Below are positions 30,909-55,208 of a stretch of 64,000 bases of DNA, piece after piece (position 1 is the first letter of the stretch; each line of letters begins with the position of its first letter). The notes beneath the pieces were generated by a model, which worked only from the letters and a program-made list of their open reading frames with translations, did no database searches and had not been told where the DNA came from. Position numbers and translations under genes: made by a program. Source of the DNA: Haemonchus contortus (taxonomy: Eukaryota > Nematoda > Chromadorea > Rhabditida > Trichostrongylidae); the NCBI GenBank assembly GCA_000469685.2, contig LS997566.1, positions 5,287,345 to 5,351,344 of the forward strand. Direction: 5' to 3'.

Positions 30909-33055
30909 ACTGTTTCCCTTTTTCAATACTTATCTCTTCTTTGATTTCTTCTCGTTCTGGGTTTTCATTGCAGCTGTCTCTATTGATTTTTTTCCTTTTG
31001 TTCGAGTACTTGTCTGCTTATACCACCGACACCAGCGTGTCGAAGACATATTGCCGCGCACACGGCTGCCCAGCAGTCCTTTCTCGGTAGTAACCCCGAG
31101 ACGACTTCGAAGCACACAGCGGTGCTGCTTTTTCCTACTCGCCGATAGCGATGGCATGTGTCGAATCGTATGCACTTTATTGTTCGCTCAAGACGTCTTT
31201 ACCGATCTTTCGGACTTACATCGTCGAAATTTCTCCTCTACTCGATCTCGCTTATCCAGTAGACCTTTGAGGTCAATTTCCCTACTCAGGGTGTTATCAG
31301 TAAAGCATCTCTAGGTTAGTTTTTATTCCAGTTATTTACATATGTCCTCTCACTATAGCTTTTTTGGCACTAAAATGCAATGCGCCATTTGTCTTTCGGG
31401 CTTTCACAGCCTGATGAGGAGCCATGCATTATAATTTCTTTTTTATTTGATTCAGTGCGCTTTCCTTATTCCGCCTCAATCACCACCTCTTCGATTGACG
31501 CACTATTGGGTTCTTCTTTTCGCTTCCGCTCCTCAAGTCCATTTCGCTTTCCATCTGTTTGTACCGCTCCGTTTTCTCGACGGATCTTGAGCTTTTATAC
31601 TTCCTCGCATCTTCCTAGTTTTCTCTGTGGGTTTCCCATTTATTCTCACATTTAAATCATAATTTTTTTATCTGTTTTTCTCACTTGCTCTTCCAGCTAA
31701 CCTACCCATTTAGCATTGTTATACATCCTCGGTCGTAAGGGAGGTTAGGTGTAAGGGAGTTGTCAGGATTTTTATTTTGAAGATGTAGCATTCGTACGCA
31801 GTAGGGATAGTCTGGTAGCTGAGAATGTAGTCTTATACTCAGGATAATCCCCGAGTTCGATCCCGTGCTGTATCAAAACCGAGGATACCCTTCAATATTT
31901 GCAAAGTGATGAAGTCGACAGGCCGGCTGATGGAGGACTCGTTTTGATTAAGTTCGCTAAGGAAAACATGTGGTAAAGGTACAGTATGGGCATGTTTGCG
32001 AATAACTAGAATTATCCGATCAGCGATGGAGTTCGAGGCTCAAGGGAAGGGACCTCGATGAATTTCCACGAAAAGATAGGAGCCAGTGTAAAGCCGGAAG
32101 ATCCCGCAGATCGAAGAAGTGGCGCCAGCTAACACGAACAGCCGACCCTGCGGGGATTGAGACTAGAGACAAGGAGATGTGACTCTAATACCACCCTCAC
32201 CTTACCTTTCCTTTGCACATTTTCTGACATATGGTAAGAGCATGGCTGAATTTCTTAGGTACAAAAGAGAAAGTGAGGGAAGATGGCTGTTTCTCGCACT
32301 GGTGAGGGCAATTTCCTCCGATCGGTCGGATTGGCCTTTCACCGGAGCAGCTTCAGTTATTTAAAAGGTCGCCCACGTGTCGTCCTCATCGCTTTGCAGT
32401 CTATTGTTGTATTTGCTAATGAATAAGAGACATATGGCCGATGTTTTTGTGGCAGCGCTGAGAGACGCCACCATTCAAACACTCATGAAATACATTTTAT
32501 TTGAATGTTCGTTCAACTTTCATCTCCCCCAGCTTCGACCGAGAAATACACATTCAGATATTCATTTGAATGTAATGTTCTTTGGACGAAGCTGTGGGAA
32601 ATCCAATGCCTCGGAACTGATCTTGGAGGATCTTTCCAGCAAAATTTACCTTTTAATCCCAATCATTGCAGAGTATTTTTAGTTTAAGCATTTTGTGTAA
32701 GTATAGCGGGAGCTTTCGTGAATCGCGGCTGCCATAATTAATGCGTAACATTTTGTGTAATAGCGAGGAGCAGGGGGAGAGCATTCGTACTCGGAATTCT
32801 GCGCTGTTACACTTCACCCCTCCTCGCCCCACGCAAAAAGAACGATTGAACACAACGGTGAAGCTTCGCTATGAGTTCTTGGAACCGTCGCAAACAGCAG
32901 CGTCAGATGCCATTTCATCCCTGAACCATTTCCACTTTTATGTTTAAAGATACGTTTAGACAAAAAAATTTCATTCGAACCCGAACATATTGAGCATAAT
33001 ACACACTAAACGCCTCGAAACGATTATCGTTGAACAATTCATGCGTCGGAGGAAT
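30909..33055. other. Intergenic region between the coiled-coil gene and the actin cluster
   Basis: The sequence is T- and C-rich up to about 31700, with open frames but no motifs. A tRNA-like segment lies at 31813-31863. The end (32950-33055) is the 3' UTR of the minus-strand actin. No further gene is supported. Confidence 0.4.
31813..31863 (+). other. tRNA-like promoter remnant (A-box and B-box)
   Basis: TGGTAGCTGAGAAT (31813) resembles an A-box and GAGTTCGATCC (31853-31863) a B-box, at normal spacing. I could not fold a complete tRNA around them, so this is probably a SINE head or tRNA pseudogene from a family other than the one at 6491. Confidence 0.3.
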
Positions 33056-36919
<3,864 letters not shown>

Positions 36920-36986
36920 ACTCATACGGCAAACGGAACAGCTCAACTATTCTCGTCGAATGTTCATTGTGTATTATGCTCAATAC

Positions 36987-37018
36987 GTTCGGGTTTGAAT
37001 GAAATATTCAGTCCGAAC
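36987..37018 (+). promoter_or_regulatory. Conserved 3'-UTR hairpin of actin B
   Basis: GTTCGG pairs with CCGAAC across about 20 nt, and the inner GAAT/ATTC extends the stem. The same motif follows genes A, D and E, each time after TATTATGCTC and, in B, D and E, before TTTTATGCACATAAA. Confidence 0.5.
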
Positions 37019-39244
37019 ATAAATTTTATGCACATAAAGGTGAAGACGATTGTCCTTCAATCACATTCAATATACACTGAACCGTTCTAGTTTACCTTCA
37101 GAACGATCAGTTTACTTCAGCACAGAGAAAAAACACACGGCAGCTCCCAATTTGATTGGAAAACTTTGTGATGAATCACTTCCCCTTACACAACTTACTA
37201 AAATTAAATGAGACTATTAATTAATTCATGGGAGAAACATGGTGGTTAGAAGTTGTAGCAACAGGAACTCTCTAATGGCTTTGAGCTGAAAGCGCTAAGA
37301 AGTTAGAGAGCTCCAACCAATCTTAAATATAAACACGACCAAGGACCAGAGAATTTCTTTCTTCTCGATGATAGCCATTCAATCACTTCGGAGCAATTCA
37401 TTAGTACTGCTTTCTCAGAAAACTACATAGATGCATCAAACACAACTTATACTCTGAAGCGCAGGCTCAAAAGATAATTCGAGCGGGTCTTGAAGAGAAA
37501 TTGGACGCATGGCGCATCCTGAACTAGAATTACATGACCACTTCATCGTTTATCCCATTGATTCGAAGTCTTCCTCGTTGTTTAATCAAATGGTTTGTCC
37601 GCAGCCGACAGAGCAAATGGAATATCTTAACTTTTTCACAGATATCTCTGCAATTATTGTTTGGACTGACGGTAGCCCGTGAATCTAAACAATAACTCGG
37701 CCGTCCACAAGAAAATTGTAAAGTATGTGGGGAATCACGCTTTATACAATTTTGCCGCCATTGCACTGCAGTGCCGTCAATTTCGTAACTAACTCTCTTC
37801 CTAGAAACCTCCCAAAATATCACAGCATGGAGGTGGAGGTTGAATGTAGAGGCGGTGGCAGGGCGAAATTCTATCCAACCACGCAAAATCTGGGAACCTT
37901 GTTTTCGTGAAAATACCATTACCAATGGGTCCGATTTCATCAAATCATGACCAGGTCCAGATTACCGAGGAGCTGTTGTCAATAGTTAGCAACTTCAGCG
38001 CTTACTTACACTCCCCATTCCATAACATCAGAGCAGAGATGGTGCCCTATTGGCAATATCTTTCATCAGAATAAGATTCAACCTCGTCATCAGTAGACGA
38101 TCGTTTTTGCTCGCGGAATCATCCAAATGCTGCTCGTTCTGGTCCTGATTAGAGGTAGGTTATTCACACCCAAGCGCCGTGCCGCGCTAACTGCACCCGC
38201 CGCGGATCGCAAAAATTTGATTGGGGACCCGAGCGCGCAAATGGATGGATTTGAATGATTGCTGCGCGGTTTCAATGGATGATTACGGTAATGGCAATTT
38301 GATGTCGCAGGACCACTATCTAAGGATTGCCGCGTGCGTGTGCGTGTCCGTGGGACTTGGGGCCATCTTCTTTTACACAGCGGTATTGAACAACAAAGTC
38401 GCAATTAAACCTGGGTGTGGCAAAGTTTTTAGCTTTTCAATGAGGAATCTCTAACCCCAGACTTAAACGTTCAATTGTGAAGGATATTTTCGAGATGGAG
38501 ATACTTTCTGAGATATACTACAGTAGGGAATAATTAGGTGAACATCATCAAAATGTTGCTCAACAATTACGTAAGACTCACTAGCCGATCTTTTGCTACA
38601 AACCGCTAAATTTATCTATTATATATGAACCAAGCAAAAAAACATTTTGAAAATCGCCCGAATTTACGCTCCTATATTGGTAATTTCCTGAAAAGAAAGT
38701 CTGCAAAGCAAGACTGTTACCCAAGTTGTCCTCTCATGTCACGAGTGATCATGAGCTAACTACTCCAGTCAGAAGAGGTTCACCCCACTTTGGATTGGTC
38801 TCTAGGGGAGTTACAAGAGCGGACTTCCTAGAGGACAAAAAAAAATCTGAAGTGGGAAAATGTGAAAGAGGGCAGTTGTTATCACATTAAAACCATAAAT
38901 TTAGAACCTTAGTTGCAGCAGTGTGATTAAGGTAGAACCGATAAAGTATTGGCATAAAGAAGGTCTCCAATGTTGGAAGCGATAGGAACTTTCTGTTTGA
39001 TCAATGGAATTTACACTTCCAAAATACACAAAAAAAAACTGGATCGGGATGGATTTCCATTTGTGGCCATGCCCATATCGGAAAACATGAAATATTCAGT
39101 TAACATACCAGCTAAGAGTAAGAAAACAAGTAACTCCGGTTCCTTCATGGAACCCTAGAAACTGAGAATGAATTCATAGAAACGCTTTAAAGGGGCCGTC
39201 CTCATGATCCACTGTCATCAATCTTTTCGTCGCTCAGTGCTGCT

Positions 39245-39330
39245 TAGTTCCACGAAATGCATGCTCTATGGTTACTGATTTTTAAACATTACCAGGAAAA
39301 TCTCCACGGAAACTGCTTCTTTCAAGTGTA
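39245..39330 (+). promoter_or_regulatory. Conserved upstream block of actin C
   Basis: The stretch beginning ACGAAATGCATGCTC, continuing through TTTTTAAAC and CTCCACG to TGCTTCTTT, matches the region around 53327-53402 upstream of gene E at most positions. It lies about 210-290 bp before the start codon. It may be a promoter element or merely duplicated flank. Confidence 0.4.
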
Positions 39331-39529
39331 AGGTTTGGGTACATAAGCTGGGGATAACTACCAGGACTCACCATTCGCAGTCTCACCGTTCACCAGCTTT
39401 CGTCTTGATTAGGTGCCTTGGTAGCTGTAAGGTGTACTTGTGCTCCTCAACTACTTGATGGACCATTCCTTCCTAGCATGTCTTCATTATGTTTCCGCTT
39501 ACAGAAAATATTGATTCTTTCATTTTTAG

Positions 39530-40949
<1,420 letters not shown>

Positions 40950-42589
40950 AACCGCTGCGAACCACGAACAGAAGTTCAGTTACACTCGCCAGTTTTTTAC
41001 TGTATATTATGCTCTCTACTGAACACAAATTCTAACAAATAAAGGTTAAGACGATTGTATCAGCATAACACTTGGAGAACATTTAATGACTTCCAAGCTT
41101 AAAGAACTGGCGTTTCAGTCTACCTCCAGAAGTTGTCGAATCTCTTAATCATGCTAGCGAATTCGGAGACATGGCAAACTCATGCCGACACTTGCTTTTA
41201 CAGCCATCATGCTTCCAGGAAAAACCGGACCCTCCTGTTCGGATTCACATCGAAAAAATTCTCAGCTCACATCGTTAGAGATCGAAGCCACCAACTGCCA
41301 ACATAAAAAGCGACGTGATCAGCAGAGAATAGAGCAAGTTGTGGGGCAATGTTATCATATCGATTTGATTCCTATGTGCTCTTCTTCACGTGTAGAATTC
41401 CAGAAAAGGGTGACAGCAAATGATAGCAATGCATGAGGACAAATAGGATTGGAAAGCATTTTACCAAATGAGGGTGATGTCTACGACTCTGTAAATAAGT
41501 TTGATCGGGAACTCATAACCACTCCAATCAGCAGCAAAGCAGGTAAATCCAATGAAATGGAGCATCAATGAAACATGCAAGGAACTGATATGAAGTGTAA
41601 GATTTAAAGAGTATTAAAAATACTACGGTGGGATACGCAACATTCTTCAAGATTACAATATTACTGCTATAGCTCAAGTACTGGGACTCATCAAGTGTAC
41701 CCTCATCATAGCCTGAAAAACTTATTTGACAGCTGAACTAACTGAACTGCGACAAAGTCACAATGAGTAGTTAACGATTACAGAAGTAGGAAAACCAAGA
41801 GAAGCTCCAAGATTATGAGAGTTCAGAAAGTCCCTTGACGTTGATCGATCCCGTCCGTCGGATGCGCCTACGCTTCCGACTTCCATTCAAAATCGTAGTA
41901 AGTTTTGAGTGCGCACGTAGCCTTTACAATGACTTGCATTGTCTACCCAATGTGTTAGTCAGAGCCTTTATACTTGCAGACTAGTCTCCTCCAGGATAAT
42001 CGCTACCAGACTCGATACTCCTGTACTTCGATATCCTACTACCTACTCCGATGGGTGGGTGTGGATGGGTGCAGACAAGGATTCCATTCCTGGACCATGC
42101 GCACAGGAGTTTGTCGCTTGGCAGTATACCAACTACACCATGGAAATTACACAATATTATATTCCTAACCAATTTTGCCTTCCGTATTCCATAACCATAA
42201 AAATAAGAAGGAAACTCCGAGCATATCATCTTTATGGAAGTAAAAAAATTGGAAAGTTTGTTTCTATGTGAAAGCACTCAATGATACTGCATTGGGTGTC
42301 AAAATGTCAACAGTGATACGCCCTCCGGAACTATATTTTAAGGTAAATAGAAAGAAAACTGAAAAATAGACATCTGTGTTAGCTGTGACACCGGATACCT
42401 TCTAGGCAGCCCACTTTACTGAGGTAATACTCGTACTACTCGTTTACACTAACTACGACCAACAGGGTGTATGAACTGATCAGTGCTGTTTGAATTTCCC
42501 ACACTGTATTCCCACACAAACCATAGGTCAATGTTGCAAACGACAGAATCGAAAAAAAAAGTCGTGAGTCATGGCGACGAAAGTTGTGA
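40950..42589. other. Intergenic region downstream of actin C
   Basis: Apart from the gene C 3' UTR and a truncated SINE (41841-42000), no gene is supported. The open frame 41939-42271 begins inside the SINE and has an overlapping antisense frame. Confidence 0.4.
41841..42000 (-). mobile_element. tRNA-derived SINE, copy 3 (truncated)
   Basis: The tail and middle body (GATCCCGTCCGTCGGATGCG, then the TACAATGACTTGC segment) match the family. Similarity fades past about 42000, so the tRNA-like head is lost or unrecognisable. Confidence 0.55.
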
Positions 42590-43010
42590 ATTTTCAGCCC
42601 CGCACAATCAGAACACCCTCAACTGCCTCCGGGCTATGCAATTCATCGGTATCCACTAAACTTCGTACAATTCAATGAAGTTTGACAGTAATATCCGAAA
42701 AGTCCTGTAAGCCTACATACCAGAGTTCATGCACCTTGACATCGATCCTCCATCTAAGCACGGTATGGATGTTGGAGGTAACCCCTGATCCCTTGCAGAT
42801 GTTTACCTTCAACAAAGCACGATAAGTCCGGTCCACTCATCGCTCACCCGAAAGGGCCTCTAAATTCTTTCAGTTGGCAAATCGCTCAACCAAGCTCGTC
42901 AATTATGAATTCAGCATGTGTGTACTAGGCTCAGACAGTGGCTTACTTCGAGTTCATACCGAAATTTGTTTATGAGCACAACTTTTATGCGCATAAAAAT
43001 GAAGAGTATG
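42590..43010 (+). pseudogene. Degraded actin pseudogene (intron 4, exon 5, exon 6 and 3' UTR)
   Basis: Traces of actin appear in order: CCCCGCACAATCAGAACA resembles intron 4; GGTATCCAC and TACAATTCAATGAAGTTTGA, then ATCCGAAAAG, resemble exon 5; ATCGATCCTCCATCTAAGCA, then TTTACCTTCAACA and GGTCCACTCATCGCTCACC, resemble exon 6. A 3'-UTR-like TTTTATGCGCATAAA follows near 42990. Frames are broken and the end of exon 5 plus intron 5 appear deleted. Because an intron remnant is kept, it arose by DNA duplication, not retroposition. Confidence 0.75.
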
Positions 43011-44720
43011 ATTATTGTAGTACACCAAAGGGAAGCCAAGTCTGTTCAGGGCTTTACGGGGGGATTTCATGAGGGTACTGAGATTTTCAAGTGCAATTTT
43101 CCTAATTTGGACAGAAATGACTAGTAACATAACTACGAAGAGGTTCCAGCTGTTGTTCAAAGACAAATGGCATTAGGGAGGCTACTTGTCACGTCGAAGG
43201 ACACAAAGGAGAAATTAATGACGGATTCAAAAAAACGAAACGGAACTCAAAAAAGACGTGCTGAGGGTGAGGTGACTGGCAAGTGGGCACCATTATGGCC
43301 TCTTACTGACGGACATGTCAGACGAAGATAAAACAAGTTTCATCATGAAAAATACTTGTTTATTTTTGTATACCCACACGACTAATGAGTTTTTACTTGT
43401 GAAGCACAGCAATGGAATCCGATGGGGACGTTCATATGTCCCGAGTAGTTGGATTCTGAAGCCCCCAACCTTGTGATAAAGGGATCGAACGGGGAATAAT
43501 AACCTAGAGGGTAAAAGCTTCCGGTGTTAATCAACCCCATCTGAGGGACGCGCCCCGCATTCGACTTCCATTCAGAATCGTAGTGACGTAATGAGTGCAT
43601 GGCCTATACATGCAACGACTTGTGGTGCCAGCCGATGTACAGATCAGTGCTTTTATTCTCTCGGATCTGTTACCAATTAACCGACCCCGGAGAGGCGAAA
43701 GGTTTGGTTAGCCTAGACGGTTACCGACCCAGGGTTTCAACCCGTGACCATGCATATGTGACAGTGCTGGTCGGTATTTCCATCTGGTAAGTGGCACAGA
43801 TTCAGTGTAGAGCTTTGCCTTTCTTCTGGATGCTCCGTATATGTGACAGGTTTTTTGGTTATCTGTTTCCTTTGCTTGCTGCGGTTTCGATGGAGAGGAA
43901 TGTTGAGAACAATGGCATTTTTATAATCCGGTGATGCGACTTATTTCTGGAAAAGTTTACTTCGCTTTCTAGGATTTTGGCGATGAGAGCACTGGCTCAG
44001 GAAGTTGATACTTGATGCTCTTGCAGTTGGGTATTTGGCGTGCAGATATAATATTCACAATTCATTAATTTATTTATTCGAAAATTACAAGTGCAAAAGA
44101 TCCCCTCTCAATATACTGCTGCCCTTTGCCCGCTCCGCTCTACCTGAAACATTGAACTCCTCCTTCAAAATCCGATATGTGACTTTTCCTTTCCTCCTCC
44201 GTCGGAATACGATTTCCTTTTTTTGGCACAAGGCAGTATAGGGAGCAAGCGACACGGTTAATGGCATGTAATTTATTCACGAAGTTTTGAGCTATTCATC
44301 TCAACTTCAAAGATCCTTCAACCCACGTCTGGCCCGTTTGGTTCGAACGCATCGCTCGACAACTGACCTCCTAATTTTAGCCAGATGTGGTCCGGAAGTC
44401 TTGGAATTATCAAAGTGTGTAAGGAACAACAACATGACACTCCGAGATTTACAACTTTCAGCGGAATATGTAAAAATTCTCTTTACAAAATTCCAAAAAA
44501 ATTGGATGAAGGGTCGGTTTGTCGCATGTCCAAGTGACTTTCCGGGTAGTACTCCGATCCAAGGGACAGCAAGTCGATCTTACTCCAACACCATGAAGTA
44601 GATATTTAAGATAATCTTACGACATCAATCAATTCCTTTTTGTTGTCGTCGTCTTGTCTCTCAGCTTATAATTCGACTTATTTTCTACCACCTCCTATAC
44701 TGTAGGATCTCCTATCATCG
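43011..44720. other. Intergenic region with a SINE; no gene supported
   Basis: It contains SINE copy 4. An open frame at 44287-44601 has no recognisable motif; it sits just upstream of the GIY-YIG fragment and could be a worn part of the same retroelement. Confidence 0.35.
43527..43772 (-). mobile_element. tRNA-derived SINE, copy 4
   Basis: The complement carries the GGGGCGCGTCCCTCAGATGG tail and the full body up to a worn B-box (GGTTGAAACCC). Confidence 0.65.
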
Positions 44721-45084
44721 TCTCAGTCTAAACAAATCAGTGCTGCGAACAATCTTGTTGATACTATACAGCTGAGAAGATCTTTGAACTTAAGGCACCG
44801 CCTATTCAATCCAATGTGGGGATGTGAAGAAAAGTATGTGGGAGAGATCACGAGACCGCTGAAGATCCGCCTGGATGAACATAGAAGAGCCTTGCCTAAT
44901 CCGCTGCCTACCCATACAGCAGTTTTTCCAGGCACGTACAGTTACGCTCCAGGAGAAAGAAGACGCTTACCTCTTCGATGTGAGGGTTTCCCACAGATGC
45001 TTGGCACGACCACTGGAAAGGAAAATCATAGAAGCACAGGAAATATACCGCATCAAGCTGATAGTCAATGCAAAAGATATGTGA
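44721..45084 (+). mobile_element. Fragment of a GIY-YIG endonuclease domain from a retroelement
   Basis: One frame reads LNLRHRLFNPMWGCEEKYVG followed by EITRPLKIRLDEHRRALPN (YVG at about 44835), a layout typical of the GIY-YIG endonuclease of Penelope-like elements (cysteine-flanked YVGE, then R..EH). The continuation appears in a different frame as LERKIIEAQEIYRIK (to 45084), so a frameshift lies near 44900-44950. No reverse transcriptase is visible nearby. The fragment is dead. Other GIY-YIG-bearing elements cannot be ruled out. Confidence 0.55.
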
Positions 45085-49836
<4,752 letters not shown>

Positions 49837-49904
49837 ATTACTCCGACTCACGAACATCAGTTCAGTCATACTCGTCTATTGTTCATTGTATATTATGCTC
49901 AATA

Positions 49905-49937
49905 CGTTCGGGTTTGAATGAAAAATTCTGTCCGAGC
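49905..49937 (+). promoter_or_regulatory. Conserved 3'-UTR hairpin of actin D
   Basis: GTTCGG pairs with CCGAGC (one wobble), with inner GAAT/ATTC pairs. It is flanked by TATTATGCTC upstream and TTTTATGCACATAAA downstream, as after gene B. Confidence 0.45.
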
Positions 49938-49959
49938 AACAATTTTATGCACATAAAGG

Positions 49960-51001
49960 TGGATTTATTTTCGTTGTTTTGCTACAGCTCATAATTTCAG
50001 ACATTTAGAGCTCATATGAATGGATTTATACACTTTACAATGATAATCACAAGTAAAATCTATGCGAATCAAAGTTCGATAAGCTCGGAATCAACACAGC
50101 TGCTAATAGCTCAGGGATGGATAGGGTGTACAATTTATGCGATTAAGCCAACTCAATTGGGAGTGCTTGAAATGTTTTTCTTAAAAAAGGCTAACTTGCA
50201 ATCAACACTGTGGGACCTAAGAAGGAAAGGGGAATAGTGTCTTACAGAGTTACTCAATACCGTTTTCGCTTAGATTTCGCTCCAACTGAAGATGCATTTA
50301 TAAAGAAACATCATGCATTCTCGCTAGAGTCAGTTCCTTTATCTTCATACCGTGGACCAATCCGAACCTAAATCTCACCGAGCTCTCTGTGTGACTCCTT
50401 CCGTTACAGCAAGTCATTTTGCTGGGTATGTCAGCTCTAGCTTGCATTTTGCTTGCAGTTCCACTTCCACCTGTCCTTCCAGTGAGTTATCCGTGAATAA
50501 AAGTGGGTGGATACACTATGAATCCTGGCACTCCCAGACAATCATGAAGCAGAAAGTAGGGTCTCGTCGAAACCGACCATTGACGGTCATCAATGTGTTC
50601 GCAAAGAGTCTTCACGTAGATTTAGTGGGTAATGGGACTGGCACCAACCCAAAGTTCAAGCAGTGGGATAATAAAATCAATTGGGTTTCAGAATTCCATG
50701 CGAGGGTGCCTCCATGGTCTGGGAGTTGCGGTACTACTGCTTCACAAGTCTACCATTACATACCGGTGATTTAGGAGAGTAACTATTCGTTTTTCTTCCC
50801 CCTCGAACGTTAGCTTGTTACTCCTGACTGGAATCCAATTCGGATTCCTTCATTAACGCTGGACCTCGGTAATTTGTAAGTTACAACCTATGGATTATGA
50901 ATATGATTTATTATCAGAAATCAAAGAAAATAACAGAAAGGCAAAAAAGGAACAGGAACAAATATGGATGCATCGATATTGAATGTTAGAGGCAGCAACA
51001 A
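49960..51001. other. Intergenic sequence downstream of actin D
   Basis: No gene is supported. The open frame 50352-50774 (140 codons) is the longest but shows no motif or splice context. Confidence 0.35.
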
Positions 51002-51277
51002 GGGCGAAGGTGGTGTAGTGGAAAGTAGCAACTATCTCACACGCACGTTCAGGGGTTTGAATTCCGGGTCGATGCTCGGCTAGGCCAACCAAGCCTTCCA
51101 TCCTTTCGGTATCGGGGAATTAGTACCAGACTCGACTGGGAGGATAAAAGCTTGTACATCGGCTGGCTACCGCAAGTCGTTGTATAGGTCACATACACAC
51201 TCATTACGCCACTACGATTCTGATGAAGTCGAGTGGGGGGCGCATCCCTCAGACGGGATTGATCAACGCCGAAAACT
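51002..51277 (+). mobile_element. tRNA-derived SINE, copy 6
   Basis: The whole element is present: GGTGGTGTAGTGG head, worn B-box (GGTTTGAATTCC, near 51053), body, and GGGCGCATCCCTCAGACGGG tail. Confidence 0.7.
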
Positions 51278-51536
51278 TTATCCTTTTATAGGTAGCAACT
51301 AAAAGAGCTACCTAAAAACGCAGTCGTAAACTGGACTGGAACTGAACTATGCAAGTTGGAAAACAGTTCCCAATTTGTCAGTGCAGCAATCTACAACTCC
51401 TTCCATCTTTGGGCACAGAAAAGTTGTGTTTGAACCAAATTTTCATTTAAACCCGACTATATCAAGCACTATATACACAATACACCACAGCACAGAACAA
51501 TCTATGATACTTTTAAACCCAGAGACCGCTTAGCCT

Positions 51537-51886
51537 TCAGAAGCACTTGCGATGAACAATAGACGGACCGTACTTATCATATTCTTGCCTCGAGATCCAC
51601 ATGTTCTTAAAAGTGGGCTGGGAGGCTGGAATTGACCCAGCAACAGAGGTGGAGTTCCTGCTCTCAGGAGGAGCAACGACTTTGTTCTCGGTGGTGCTGA
51701 AAGATCAGAGTTCATTCGAATGCAGTAGTTTAAACAAGTTTCCGTCATAATGTAAAAACTGCAGCAGCACATTTACCTAAGTTCAACGGGAACCTTTTCC
51801 TCCTGAGTGTGATCTGTCAAATGAGTTTTCTCAAGCCCACTATCTAGGGTCTGAGGGCGACCACTCGTTCCTCTTTCTTCAGACAT
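51537..51886 (-). CDS. Actin-tail mini-gene: short novel N-terminus joined to a diverged actin last exon
   Basis: Two minus-strand exons, 51777-51886 and 51537-51696, give an intact 89-residue frame. Exon 2 is exactly 160 nt, as in actin exon 6, and enters at the same phase-2 position. It reads from [12 protein letters not shown], through [12 protein letters not shown], to [10 protein letters not shown]. In the last 20 residues about 16 match actin, and about half of those codons carry silent third-base changes, which suggests selection on the protein. Exon 1 starts [10 protein letters not shown]; only its last ~38 nt (DHTQEEK against actin DRMQKEM) looks actin-derived. It lacks both phosphate loops, so it cannot bind nucleotide or polymerise as actin. 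It could bind actin partners, or be a decaying pseudogene that kept its frame by chance. A possible further upstream exon is complement(52592-52675). Confidence 0.45.

Positions 51887-55208
<3,322 letters not shown>

Noticed and set aside
50352..50774. 140-codon plus-strand open frame
   Set aside because: No domain, signal peptide or splice context; flanked by SINE-rich intergenic DNA.
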